NCBI GenBank assembly: GCA_003313425.1
Contig: NHZP01000006.1
Coordinates: 806,001 to 870,000 of the forward strand
Source of the DNA: Pseudopyrenochaeta lycopersici
Taxonomy: Eukaryota > Ascomycota > Dothideomycetes > Pleosporales > Pseudopyrenochaetaceae
DNA: 64,000 nucleotides
Direction of reading: 5' to 3'
Program-made: the position numbers and the translations under genes
Part shown: piece after piece, positions 35,720 to 46,528 of the stretch
Position numbering within the stretch: the stretch's first letter is position 1
Layout of the letters: each line of letters starts with the position of its first letter
Notes under the pieces: generated by a model
What the model was told of the DNA's origin: nothing
The model's database searches: none
Seen by the model: the letters and a program-made list of their open reading frames with translations, nothing else

Positions 35720-35997
35720 TGCGTCTCGGGTGTCGGTCAGGTGTGGAGGCGTCGTGCGCGGGCGAGGGTCGTCTGGGAGTAATGCAGCGGGGAGGGCGTC
35801 GCAATTTTGGGATGGGGCTGGTCGCGTTGCAGGCGCGTCGCGCTTCCACGTCTGCTGGGCGATTGGTCGCTGTTCTGCCACCGCTTTGGAGCCCTGGCAA
35901 GCCCATGGGCGCCGACGACCTCGGCCCAGCGCGGCCATTGCAACCAGAATGTTGAAGCTCTGCCCTCGCACTTCTGCTTCCTCTGCCCCCAAACACC

Positions 35998-38900
35998 ATG
36001 CCGCCTAAGAAGCCTGCAGTGAATGTAGTTCAGGCCGAAGTCGCCCTGCAACACTCTCTGAAGAACTGTCTTGTCAATTTACCCTCATCACTTGTGTCAG
36101 TGCTTGTGAATGCCAATACTGTACGCATTGCACCCGACGCCAACCCACCATACTGCTAATAGGCCTGTAGGTCGCACAGAATGTCGTCGTCGAGCTTTCC
36201 TACCGCCAGCCTCCCCCGCCCGGAGCGTCAGATAGCAGGGCGACTACCCCGCAAAAGGCCGTCTTTGTGGGATGGACGGGCATGCAGAGCAAGCGCAGAA
36301 TTGCGCCTGTAGTCACGCGAGACGGACTGAGAGGCAGCCAAACGACGAGCCACCAAGAGCTCCCAGCTGTCGAGGTGGATGCGACGTTTGCTAGGCTGAT
36401 TGGACTCCAAGACGGACAGAAAGTCGGGATTATTTTGCATGTTGATCCTCCACAGGCGCACACTATCAATATCGAGCCATTAACTCCTGTGGATTGGGAG
36501 ATGATTGAGCTTCATGCGCAGTTTCTCGAGCTGAACTTCTTGTCTCAGATACGCGCGCTTCCCAATCCTCAAGCCCAGGCGCCACATCCATTGACCTTGC
36601 ACCTATCCCCAACCACGACTGCGAACATCACTGTGACCTCGATTGCTCCGGCACCGCCTACTACCTCCCTATTTGTAAAGATATCCCCAGATGCCGAGGT
36701 CATTGTTGCGCCCAAGACTCGCCAAAAGGAAAGGAGTTCGGCACGGGAAAGCAGGAGCGTAGGCGGTGCTTCCCGAAAGAGTGGGAAGAGCACTGCAAGC
36801 ACAGTCAGGCGCCGCAGTGGGCGCGAGGACAATGCCAGCAAAGGTGCAATCTTCCTGCGAGGCGTCGATCGTAGCGTGGCACAAGAATGGTTCGATGAAG
36901 ATGACGAAGCAGATGCACATGGCCTCAAAGTCTGGGTAGATAGCGATGTACTTCTCACAAAGGCCCTGAGAGGGGTAACTTGGGTCTCAGTAGCTATCAT
37001 CAAGCCTGCGGGATTACAAGAGCCTGTGGATATGTCGAAAGAGCAAGAGCAGGAGAAGCCGGCAACTCGTGTAGTCGCAAAGATCGTAGCTTGGCAAGAT
37101 GCACCCGATAGCCGTCATATTGCCCTTTCAACTGACCTTTGTCGAGTCTTGGGCTTCGAAGGCTTTGTTGGTGGGCTTGTTCGAATCGAGGGTGCTCCTG
37201 CTCAGACTGCAAAACCTTCCGCTATCAAACCACAAGGCACCAAGGAGTCCAAGGAAGCAGTCGTCAAGTCTGTCAAGATCATCCCATTCTCTGTCAACAT
37301 ATCACAAGGAAATGCGTCTCTCAGATTTGGTGGCGAGTCTAGACAAGAACAAGAAGATGCTATCCAGAAGATTAAAACTATATATGGAAAGAAAAACGGC
37401 CTTCTCGATGGCCCGGTCACAGACGGGATGATCTTACCCCCACCAAAAGACTCTATGGTAGGCTGGCAAGGGGGTATCGTTAGATTTGACCCACCGCAAT
37501 CCTCCAATGGAGCTTCATGGGTCTTATTTCCCGAGCGAAAGCCTGCTATTGAACTCGGACAGGAAATCGCAACGCCATCAAGTTGGACACGAGGATGGCA
37601 GCAAGGGGATGTTCTTCCGGAACTTTCGCCCATATTAGTTGGAATCGACCCCCTCATCGAACAGCTGCGGTCGCATCTGACCCACAACTCCTCTGTGCTA
37701 CTGACTGGTGGGCTTGGAGCAGGAAAGTCGAACTGTGCACAGCTTCTTGCTCACCGACTGCGGACAGAATACTTATTTAATACGATTTACTTTCCTTGCC
37801 GCAAGCTAGTGACGGACGAGACAAGAGTGGCAACCATAAAGGAGACGCTCAATAGGCTGTTTGCATCCGCATCCTGGGGCGCAAGAGCGGGTGGCAATGC
37901 CGTAGTTATCCTGGACGACTTGGACAAGCTCTGTCCTGTGGAAACCGAGCTTCAAGTCGGCAATGAGAACGGACGAAGTCGGCACGTCAGCGAATGTCTG
38001 GTATCTATTGTGCGGCAGTACTGTTCAATGGACTCTGGTGTAGTATTACTTGCCACAGCCCAGGGCAAGGAGGCCCTCAACAACGTAATCATTGGTGGCC
38101 ATATTGTGCGAGAGATTGTCAGCTTGAAGGCGCCGAATAAGGACGGAAGGCGGAAGGTGCTTGAGATGCTGGCACAAAAGGATGCCAAACTCCAATCAAC
38201 TGAGCAACCCAACGGTCACGCATTTCCAGCATCGCCATCGAACAGCCGGCCAAGCACATCACATCGCAGTCAGCCTAGCGCTGGCAGCATACAACACCAA
38301 GAAGAATATGGTTTCATCGTGGACCCCACCATCGACTTCCTAGACCTCGCAGGACAGACAGACGGCTATATGCCAGGTGATCTCGTCCTTCTGACCTCCC
38401 GTGCCCGCAACGAAGCGCTCATCCGATCCGTCAGCGACTCTTCCAACTCCGTTTCACTTACCAGAGACGACTATACCCAAGCCCTGTCCGGCTTCACACC
38501 TGCTTCCCTTCGTAACGTAACATTGCAGTCCTCCACCACGAAATGGGACTCGATAGGCGGCCTCCACACAACGAGGCAAACCCTCCTCGAGACTCTGCAA
38601 TATCCTACAACATATGCGCCCATTTTCGCTCAATGTCCGCTGAGACTTCGATCTGGCCTTCTGCTTTACGGTTACCCTGGATGCGGCAAGACACTTCTTG
38701 CCTCCGCCGTAGCTGGAGAATGTGGCTTGAACTTCATTTCGGTAAAAGGTCCCGAGATTCTGAACAAGTACATTGGTGCATCTGAAAAATCCGTCCGCGA
38801 CCTCTTCGAGCGAGCAGAGGCGGCTCGGCCATGTGTCCTCTTTTTCGACGAATTCGATTCCATCGCACCAAAGCGTGGGCACGACTCGACTGGTGTGACG

Positions 38901-39737
38901 GACCGTGTGGTTAACCAGCTTCTCACGCAGATGGACGGCGCAGAAGGACTGAGTGGTGTGTACGTCTTGGCTGCTACGTCGCGACCTGATCTTATCGACC
39001 CTGCGCTTCTACGCCCAGGACGTCTGGATAAGAGCCTGTTATGTGATATGCCGGATGTGGAAGAACGCATTGATATCCTCAAAGCGGTAACGAGAAAACT
39101 GCACCTCGCTCAGAGTGTGCTAGAGTTCGATGACTCGGGCGAAAATCTCCGCGAGATAGCGCAGAGGACGGAAGGATACTCTGGTGCGGATCTGCAGGCT
39201 GTGGTGTATAACGCGCAGCTTGAAGCAATCCACGATGTTCTTGGAGATACCGAGTTAGGTGATCCGACAAAGAGCGCGAGTGGGACAAAGAATGGAACGA
39301 CAAGCAGCGCAGGGAAGACAGGCAAGGAAAAGGGAATTCCAGACTTTACGCATTTCCGCTACGGTGACCCAGCTTCAGACTCGTCCGACTCTAATAAACC
39401 CCTTCCCTCGTCTCGACTTACCGAGCGCGCCCTCATCGCCCAAAAGATCGCGGCTTTACAGGCGCTTCGCCGCAAGCAGAAGCAATTACAACGTCCCAAC
39501 TCAAGCCATAACTATGATGAGAGAGACGGTAAAAGCAATGAGGAAAGCGAACGAAAGGATCCTGAAATCCAGTGGAAACACATTGAGCACGCGCTCGCAA
39601 CAGGACGGAGCAGTATCTCAGCGCAGGAGAGGATGAGGCTCGAAAGGATTTATAAAGAGTTTGTGGATGGTAGGGATGGTGATCTGCCGAATGGCCAGGG
39701 AGGGACAGAGATTGGCGGACGGAGCAGTCTAATGTAG
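35998..39737 (+). CDS. PEX1: PEX1 peroxisomal AAA ATPase
   Basis: With PEX6 forms the AAA motor that pulls the PTS1 receptor PEX5 out of the peroxisomal membrane. Exon 1 is 35998-36120 (MPPKKPAVNVVQ...), exon 2 is 36171-39737, with a 50-bp intron; 1,229 residues. The N-terminal double-psi barrel fold (VELSYRQP...VFVGWTG) is followed by two AAA modules. D1 has Walker A GGLGAGKS (about 555) and a degenerate remainder. D2 has Walker A GYPGCGKT (about 874), Walker B FFDEFDSI (about 931) and the second-region-of-homology arginines (DPALLRPGRLDK). The C-terminal 150 residues are charged and low-complexity. Divergent from MCM7. Confidence 0.96.
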
Positions 39738-40144
39738 ATGTTTGGAAAAGTGCGCGAGGTACATTTGTGAAAGTCTGGGATGCTGGATTATTGTATGTCT
39801 TCTACCAGCCCGAAACAATGGAGACGTTTGTTTGAAGGAGTATGACTGGATCATGGAGATGTTGAGAAAGAATCGTGCTTGTCTGACACTGTGAATTGGT
39901 CACATTCGCAAGGTGTCTGTGATACTCTGTCCAAAGTCCCGAGTATAGTACAATATGGTATGTAGAAAGATATAGACCCAAAGTTTCGCACGGCATCTCC
40001 TTTGAGGCGGTTCGCCCTTGCCCGCTTCTATCTCTAGAGTCTCCCGTCGTTGAATCTCAATCCTCGACGGGCAGTGTGTTCTCTCCAAATCGGATCCCAT
40101 GTCGGCGCCCCCCCCCCCCTCCCCCCTAGTCCATAGCAGTCCAA
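39738..40144. other. Intergenic between convergent PEX1 and MPC1
   Basis: About 400 bp containing both 3' UTRs and a C-homopolymer tract close to the MPC1 stop codon. No gene. Confidence 0.55.
40108..40126 (+). repeat. Poly-C tract
   Basis: A run of 12 C, one T and 6 C on the plus strand, in the predicted 3' UTR of MPC1 (G-rich on the message). Length may vary between isolates or be a sequencing estimate. Confidence 0.7.
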
Positions 40145-40842
40145 TCATTTGCCCACAACACTTTTCGCCTTCTCTACACCCTCCTTGACCTTGGCCTCTA
40201 CCGCCGCTACGGTACCACTGGCTTCTGCCTGTGCCTTGCTCGCGAGATTTGCCTCCCTACCACCAAAATTCCAGTACTGGAGGTATCTGTAGCCCTGGAC
40301 TAGCTGGGAGGTGAAGTTGATGGCGTGGCAGCCGAACAAGAGGTAGTTCTTGGGGGTAACAGCGAGAGCGTAGCGCATAAAAGTGCCCGAGTACAAGGTG
40401 AGGGCGCCGGTCATGCGGCCTGAAATGCTGCTTGGGCGTTAGAGAGGTGTCCAGAGCGTGGGGAGCAAGATCAAGAAGCTTTGGTGGGAGATGCGGGGGA
40501 GTAGAAGCATCTCAGTTGTCACTATGAAGAAATGCAAATAGACGAAACATACATTTCAGGGTCTTTGCTCATATCCGCAATGGCCGCCATCGGAATACCA
40601 AAGTTGCTCGCTGGGCCCCAGAAATCTGTCTTTCGTCAGCAATTGTGCTTTGCGTAGTCCTCCGCAACACCTCCTGCGTGCAGTCCCGCACGAACATGCA
40701 CCTCTTCGCTGTGCGCTTGTGGCCCAATGCCGACTCAGCGCCGTGTTTGCGGGTCCGGATAAAACGTACGGGTCGAGCAGAAGTAATCTGTGTACTTGTT
40801 GGAGCGAATCTTCGCATTGAGGGCTTTTATCGCGGCTGCCAT
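40145..40842 (-). CDS. MPC1: Mitochondrial pyruvate carrier subunit 1
   Basis: Inner-mitochondrial-membrane subunit that pairs with MPC2/MPC3 to import pyruvate. Three exons: 40842-40770, 40625-40553 and 40427-40145, 142 residues. Introns are 40626-40769 and 40428-40552, longer than usual for this window. The spliced protein reads MAAAIKALNAKIRSNKY, then HFWGPASNFGIPMAAIAD, then EIISGRMTGALTLYSGTFMRYA and the CHAINFTSQLVQGYRY helix. The HFWGP and ISGRMT...FMR signatures favour MPC1 over MPC2. The last 35 residues form an Ala/Glu/Lys-rich amphipathic tail that animal MPC1 lacks. Confidence 0.93.
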
Positions 40843-41431
40843 GTTGACAAATTTCCTCCGAGACTGCAATTGAGGTAAGAGCGACAGGCCGTAAGCAGAA
40901 GAGGTGGGCTACTGTCTCTGGTGTTGAGGATGCGGATGTCGGCGCCAAGAAAGTCCTGGGGCCGAACGCTGTGTCCGCTTTTCGGAAAATGTCACGTGCC
41001 TTACAGCCTGAATGAAATACGAGGAGCCTGAGTGGACGTGGATCGTGTGTACGGGCAAAACAAGTTCACAAGCAGTGTCAGGTGGCCAAGAAGGAAGTTG
41101 TGTGTTTGTTGTTGTTGTTGTAGTTGTAGTAGTAGTCATTCTCTTTGTGGCTTCAAGCTATTGATATATGCCATCTAATTGAACCTCCGTACACGGGCAC
41201 TTTTGAATGTGGTATCGTTCCTCCTGCCTTTTGCTGTGTGCAATTCTTTCTTGCGATCTAATTCATCGGGCCATGATCCTCAAATGATCTCCCTCGCAGA
41301 GAACTCACCGACCACTTCCGGCCATTGAAGGGATCAACCTCGCTTGAAGTGGTTCCAACGTCGTGAATTCAAGCCCCGAGTGGGGCAAAAGCGTAGCGTT
41401 CACCGTTTTGCAGTAGGCAATTTCACGACGT
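40843..41431. other. Intergenic, SmB to MPC1
   Basis: 589 bp between tandem minus-strand genes, holding the MPC1 promoter and SmB 3' UTR. It contains the triplet repeat listed separately. Confidence 0.5.
41106..41137 (+). repeat. (TTG/TAG)n triplet microsatellite
   Basis: About ten tandem triplets, mostly TTG then TAG, roughly 265-295 bp upstream of the MPC1 start codon. Confidence 0.75.
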
Positions 41432-42305
41432 CTACCTGCCGCCAAAGCCAGGTGGGCCACCGCGACCTGGATTGAATCCAGGAGGTCCGGCGAAGCCAGG
41501 AGGGCCGCCAAAGCCACCAGGAGGTCCACCAGCAGGAGGAAACCCAGCTACCGCAAGTTAGCAAACGCATTCTGAACTGATGGGTGAATGGTACGTACGT
41601 GGTCCGCCTGGTGGGCCACCGCGGCCGGGGAAGCCAGGCGGGCCTCCGAAGCCTCCTGGTGCGCCGGGAAAGCCTCCCAGTCCTGGGCCAGGGCCTCCAA
41701 CGCCAGGCGCAGGCCCCGTCAAGCCGACTGGCAGACCACGTCCGGCGGGTCGCGCAACACCAGGTCCTGCCGCCAGCGTTGCGGTCGTGGTAGGTGCGCC
41801 AGATGCATTTCCAAGTCGCGCGGCCGGGTCTGCTGGGGGTGGACCGTCAACTGATAATGAGATGACGTGCGCGCCGCGAATGATGGTGAGGCCAATGGCG
41901 CGTCGCTCTTCGGTTTCTGTGACCTGCTGGGTTGCGCCCGGTGCGGCTTTGCCCCGTCGCCGTGTGCGTCGGAATTCTTCTGTGTCGGCGAGAACGAGGT
42001 TCATGTGCTGGAGGGGGCAGTGAGTAGGGTGCATGCAGTGGCAGGCGGCGACACCAACCTTGTCAAAAGCGAGCATCTGGCCGACCATTTGGCGGCCGTC
42101 TTGAAGCGTCACCTTCATGCGGTAGTTGATCTGCGGGGCGGTGAGTTCAGTGCAGAGCTGGGGCGGGTGTGGGAGCGCTTACTAGATTTTGCTATGCCAT
42201 GGCAAGTCAGTTAGTTTCTATGCGCGTCTTCTCTCAGGGCCAGGACTCGAGCTACCAGGCAGGACTACTTACCATCTTGCCCTGTCTGTTTGCAGCGCCA
42301 GACAT
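41432..42305 (-). CDS. SMB1: Small nuclear ribonucleoprotein SmB (with 9-nt microexon)
   Basis: Core Sm-ring protein of spliceosomal U1, U2, U4 and U5 snRNPs. Five exons: 42305-42273, 42183-42191 (a 9-nt microexon), 42130-42059, 42007-41599 and 41547-41432; 212 residues. Introns are 42192-42272, 42131-42182, 42008-42058 and 41548-41598. The junctions give MSGAANRQGKM|QNL|INYRMKVTLQDGRQM...LAFDK|HMNLVLADTEEFR, a complete Sm1 motif. The Sm2 motif follows (LTIIRGAHVISLSV). The C-terminal half is a Gly/Pro-rich tail with repeated PPGF and GGP units, typical of SmB/B'. Head-to-head with RPL11, 263 bp between start codons. Confidence 0.94.
42183..42191 (-). other. 9-nt microexon of SmB (codes Gln-Asn-Leu)
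   Basis: CAAAATCTA lies between a CATAG acceptor and a GTAAGC donor. Including it joins exon 1 (..GKM) to exon 3 (INYRM..) and restores the conserved KMQNLINYRM sequence of SmB proteins. Confidence 0.88.
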
Positions 42306-42568
42306 GGTTGATAGTGCGCGTCCGAAGACGACTTGTGCCTCGGGGAATTGGGCGGAGGACGGTTCGAGCAGAGAAGCGCTCGCAGCTGGCCGTGGGGAGG
42401 GGGACGCGGAGCTGTGGGCGTTGGGGGTGTGAAGTTGGAAGCCGTCCGTGCGCAGCTCAAGTCTTGGCTCACACTCGCTTAGCCGGCATCCAAATTCCTC
42501 AGATCACGAACCTCAACTCCAGCGACAATCGACACCCACGGCGACGACTAACACCCGCAGTCCTCACA

Positions 42569-43202
42569 ATGGTACGCTGCACCCCGTCCCCCCTCCATGC
42601 CCTGCGCATGCGAGTACTGACAGCCATGGCAGTCCGACTCCAAGGCCTCCAACCCCATGCGGGAGCTCCGCATCCAGAAGCTCGTCCTCAACATCTCCGT
42701 CGGCGAGTCTGGTGATCGCTTGACCCGTGCCGCAAAGGTGCTCGAGCAGCTGTCCGGCCAGACGCCCGTCTACTCCAAGGCCCGCTACACTGTCCGTACC
42801 TTCGGCATCAGGAGGAACGAGAAGATCGCCGTCCACGTTACCGTCCGTGGCCCCAAGGCCGAGGAGATTCTCGAGCGTGGCCTCAAGGTCAAGGAGTACG
42901 AGCTCCGCAAGCGCAACTTCTCCGAGTCTGGCAACTTCGGCTTCGGTATCAGCGAACACATCGACTTGGGCATCAAGTACGACCCTAGCATTGGGTACGT
43001 CGGGCTTGGGCAAGCAGCACGAGAGGCATACGCTGACTGAAGCAGTATCTACGGCATGGACTTCTACGTCTGCATGACCCGCCCCGGCGAGCGCGTCGCC
43101 AAGCGCAGGCGGTGCCAGAGCAGGATCGGCGCCTCCCACCGCGTCAACCAGGGCGAGACCATCAAGTGGTACAAGAACCGATTCGAGGGCATTGTCCGAT
43201 AA
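42569..43202 (+). CDS. RPL11: 60S ribosomal protein L11 (uL5)
   Basis: Large-subunit protein that contacts 5S rRNA in the central protuberance. Three coding exons: 42569-42571 (only the ATG), 42633-42994 and 43046-43202; 173 residues, as in other fungi. Intron 1 (42572-42632) follows the ATG at once; intron 2 (42995-43045) splits DPSIG|IYGMDF and has a CTGAC branch site. The sequence [20 protein letters not shown]...[17 protein letters not shown] is highly conserved. The internal ATG at 42657 is not the start, because the family's N-terminal SD-K-x-NPM residues are encoded upstream. Identity is certain. Confidence 0.97.
42572..42632 (+). other. Intron directly after the RPL11 start codon
   Basis: GTACGC donor immediately follows the ATG at 42569-42571; acceptor CATGGCAG. 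Unspliced RNA would read an unrelated 48-codon frame ending at 42715. Confidence 0.88.
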
Positions 43203-44924
43203 GCGTGTCCGCATTTGGTAGCGAGAGAGGGAATGAAGTGAAGATTCTGCACGATAACCAGCATTTTCGGTCTCGGAGGGTTCGGTCCTACGGAGTCCTG
43301 GATGTACTTAAACAAAAGAGCAAGCATGAACTTGCGGCCTATCAATGGAGCCTGACCAAGTCTCTGACGAGCTGGTCTACGATCACATCTACAATGGAGG
43401 CTTCACTTGGGTGAATGTTCCGTATAACCATTGTGTGATCGCCTCTTTGCCCGTTGTTGTTCGCTTGTGAATATGTCTGCTTGCTTTTGACTGTTGCTGA
43501 CAATTACCACCTTCATCTCGCTCACATATCTGCCTAACAACGCTCAGCAGGGACCATTATACTTTTGGCCAAAATAGCTGTCAGTGGAGAATGGTCGCCG
43601 AGGCTTTCGAACATCAGCTCCTCGATATAGTTTGATGGTCCTGTCGCCATCGCCAAAATCTTTATTTCGCAAAGAGTGGTCAATGCTGGCTTGTGATATG
43701 CATTCTACATCTATAACGTCTCAATACAAACAGTCTTTGCCCTGCCTTTGCGAGTCTTTCCAAAATCAAATCTAAACACCACATCCAAACCCCCAAAGGA
43801 TCATGTCAGACTATAGAACGCCATCCTATTTGAATGCTCATCACGCATTCTTTACTATTCCGGTACTGGAATCAGCCGAGCTTATAGTCGTGGTGTTGGC
43901 TTATTTTTGGCTGCTAATGTCCTCAATAAGGTGCTGTTGATAGGCAAAGGCACCCAGGCGTCCCATCCATGACCGGATGAATCATCGCAATTGTAAATAC
44001 ATGTTTTTATGTCACATATATCCATAACCTGGCTTATCACCAAAAGCCGCTGAACTGTGTAACCCCTTTCCTAGTTCACTTTCAATGTGCACTCGACCCA
44101 AAGCCAAATTTGTCTGTACGACTCGACCCAAGACGAGGCCCTGTACAATGCCTCATCCGCGATCAGTAGCACAAACTTCATCAATCCCGAAACCCATGCC
44201 TTGGTTAGTCGCTCCCTTACTATCCCATCCAGCCACCGGGTCATCGCCCACAGAATCCACGCGCTCACGCGCTGTGGCAAGCCCGAAGCTTCCGGGCGGC
44301 TACAGGATCTGCAGCGGCTGGGGGGCCGATTCTGCGGCCTTTGGGGTTCAAGCACACTGCCCATTTCAATAGCGTTTAGAAATTGTCCATGGCGGTTTAG
44401 AAAGTATGAAAATTGTATGGCGAGACGCTGAGGTTGGGCGCCTGGCGTCCGCCCATTTTTTGACACGCAGCGAGTGAATCGAGCTAGCACTCTGCAAGGC
44501 ATGACGGACAGGACCACCTTGGCAGTCGTTCTCGGGTCCATGTAATGGCCGAGATCACGAGCACGAAACAGTGTTCGACAGTAAATGTAGTGTATCTTTA
44601 TGATTTCAGTCTCTAGATCCACGATCCAAGTTCTTGACTCTGATTCTGTTTGTCTCCCTCATCAAAAAAGAGACGCGTTACTCAAAAGGTATCTCAAGGA
44701 AAATCCAGTTCCCACATCATCCCAACACCAGAGGAAATTATCAGCGATTGACATGTCAACACAAAGGAAAAGTTCGGCCAAAGCCCACTTATATATCAAA
44801 ATGTACAGAGACACCAGGGTCGCTAGCCATGCCCAAAATGACCCTGACCCAGGTAGAAGAAAAGAAACGATGCGCGCTATGCAGCTTGAGCAATATCAGA
44901 CAAACAGACTCACACTGTAGCTCC
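43203..44924. other. Intergenic, 1.7 kb between convergent genes
   Basis: Lies between the 3' ends of RPL11 and the four-TM membrane protein. A 183-codon frame at 44071-44622 (minus) has no recognisable domain or clean start context and is probably chance. No RNA gene recognised. Confidence 0.5.
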
Positions 44925-46528
44925 TTACTTTTGACCCGTTACAGCTGGCCCGAAGTCGAAACCTGCAGGCTGTGTTTGCTGTGGCGGGTATGATGGTGAA
45001 GCTAACGGCGTGTATGCACCGGGAATCGGTACGCTTGCGTATTGCTGCTCGCCTGGTGCTGCTCCGACGTGATCGTTTCGTCGCTCCTGAAATCCTGGGG
45101 AGAGTGGTGGTGAAGCAGTGTTTGTCCGGGCAGGGGCGTCTGCAAACCCATCTTGCTCTACCTTTGGTGTTGCGCCGGTGACCTTGATAGGTGGCGCCGA
45201 GAGAGTAAATGGCTGGGGTTGGGCGATCTCGCGGGTATATGCGTATTGGACCTTGTCGCTCTCGCCGGCTTCGGCGGCCGAGTGAGGGTCGACATACATT
45301 GGGTGGCCTGGGGGTGGTCGCCAGCCGCCAGAGCGAGGAGACATTGGGCCAAATCCAGGAGTGTTGGGCGCAGATTGTGACCGAAGCTGAGCAAGGTAGA
45401 GGTCGGATCGGGCACGGTCGCGCTGAGCCATTGACTTCCTCAGCTTCCTCTTGGACCAAAATCGGTAGAACACGATTCCGTAGATAGTGATGCAAAGAAC
45501 CTCAATGACGACCTCGATGATACAGCAGACAAGAGCCCAGTTCTAGGTTGTTGTTAGTATCAGATTTTTCGTTTGTTGGAGAGCAGTTTCTTACCTGAAG
45601 ACGGCAGACGAGACCATAGGCAATGTCATCCTCGAAAAGATGTCGTCGCTTGTTATCAACGCAAGACCAACCCCACATATCTTTGTTGTTGTTCTGAGCC
45701 TTGCTCTGGTTGAAAACTGCTGCTCCCACAGCCCACATGATGATGCTGAAGATGAAGAATCCAACGGCGAAGACAGTGTAGTAGGCAGCGACCTTTTCTG
45801 CTCTGTTATGGCCTCCTTTGAAATACGCAATCATAACAATGATGGACATGACCAGAGAAATGACGGCGATGGACAGAAGTAGCATTTGGGGCCAAATTTT
45901 CGTGTTGTCAGCCCATGGAGGGAGGCCGTTCCTCTTTGGAAGGCTCTTTGTTGCGTTGAAGATGGCGAATGCTGTTGCGACCATGGAGAGGACGATAAGG
46001 CTGCAGGCGAAGTTGATACCTCGTAGGAAGATCTTTGCTATCCGTACTCGGATTTTGATTTTCTGCCCACTGTCAGTAACAAGAATGGGCTGCTTTGGTG
46101 TACAGGGCACATACCAGATCCTTGGCCTGTTCTTTGTCTGTCATCGCCTCTTGCTTTTCGAGCACTTGCTCTTGCTTGAACGTGGGGCTCATGATGGACA
46201 TTGCGCCGCCGGGTGTCCGTGGAGGTGCGCCGGGTGATTTCAACGCACTCTTGAGCGGCGTCTTGGGTGTTGGGGGAGGAAGATATTTCCTGTCGGTTTC
46301 CTCCATCTCGACGGATTGCATGTAACCAAAACCTACGTCGGAAACTTGTGGTTGTGGCTTGTAGTGATTTGTGGGGTACTCGAATGGTGACCGGGGAGGG
46401 TCAACAGGTGAGTAGACTGATGTTGCTTCTGCAAAGCGTGCTGTGCGTGGTGTTCTGACGTCGAGAGAGTCTTTGGAACTCCGTCTTTCAATCGTAATTG
46501 TAGTAACCTTTTTATCGTTGGCGGCCAT
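44925..46528 (-). CDS. Four-TM membrane protein with disordered ends
   Basis: A conserved-looking fungal membrane protein without a named function I can support. Three exons: 46528-46115, 46062-45595 and 45542-44925, 499 residues. Introns are 46063-46114 and 45543-45594, both 52 bp. Start is the first ATG (MAANDKKVTTITIERR). The first 130 residues are polar with many S/T-P pairs. Four membrane segments follow (FACSLIVLSMVATAFAIF, MLLLSIAVISLVMSIIVMIA, YYTVFAVGFFIFSIIMWAVG and VCCIIEVVIEVLCITIYGIV). The second loop contains Cys and Trp (DMWGWSCVDNKRR). The 170-residue C-terminal tail is rich in Pro, Gln and Tyr. The MARVEL-like four-helix layout suggests a plasma-membrane or trafficking protein; this is inference. 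Confidence 0.82.

Noticed and set aside
42564..43214. 216-codon frame antisense to RPL11
   Set aside because: Exact antisense of a highly conserved ribosomal protein gene and crosses its introns.
44071..44622. 183-codon minus-strand frame in the RPL11 downstream region
   Set aside because: No domain, no signal or start context of note; likely chance.
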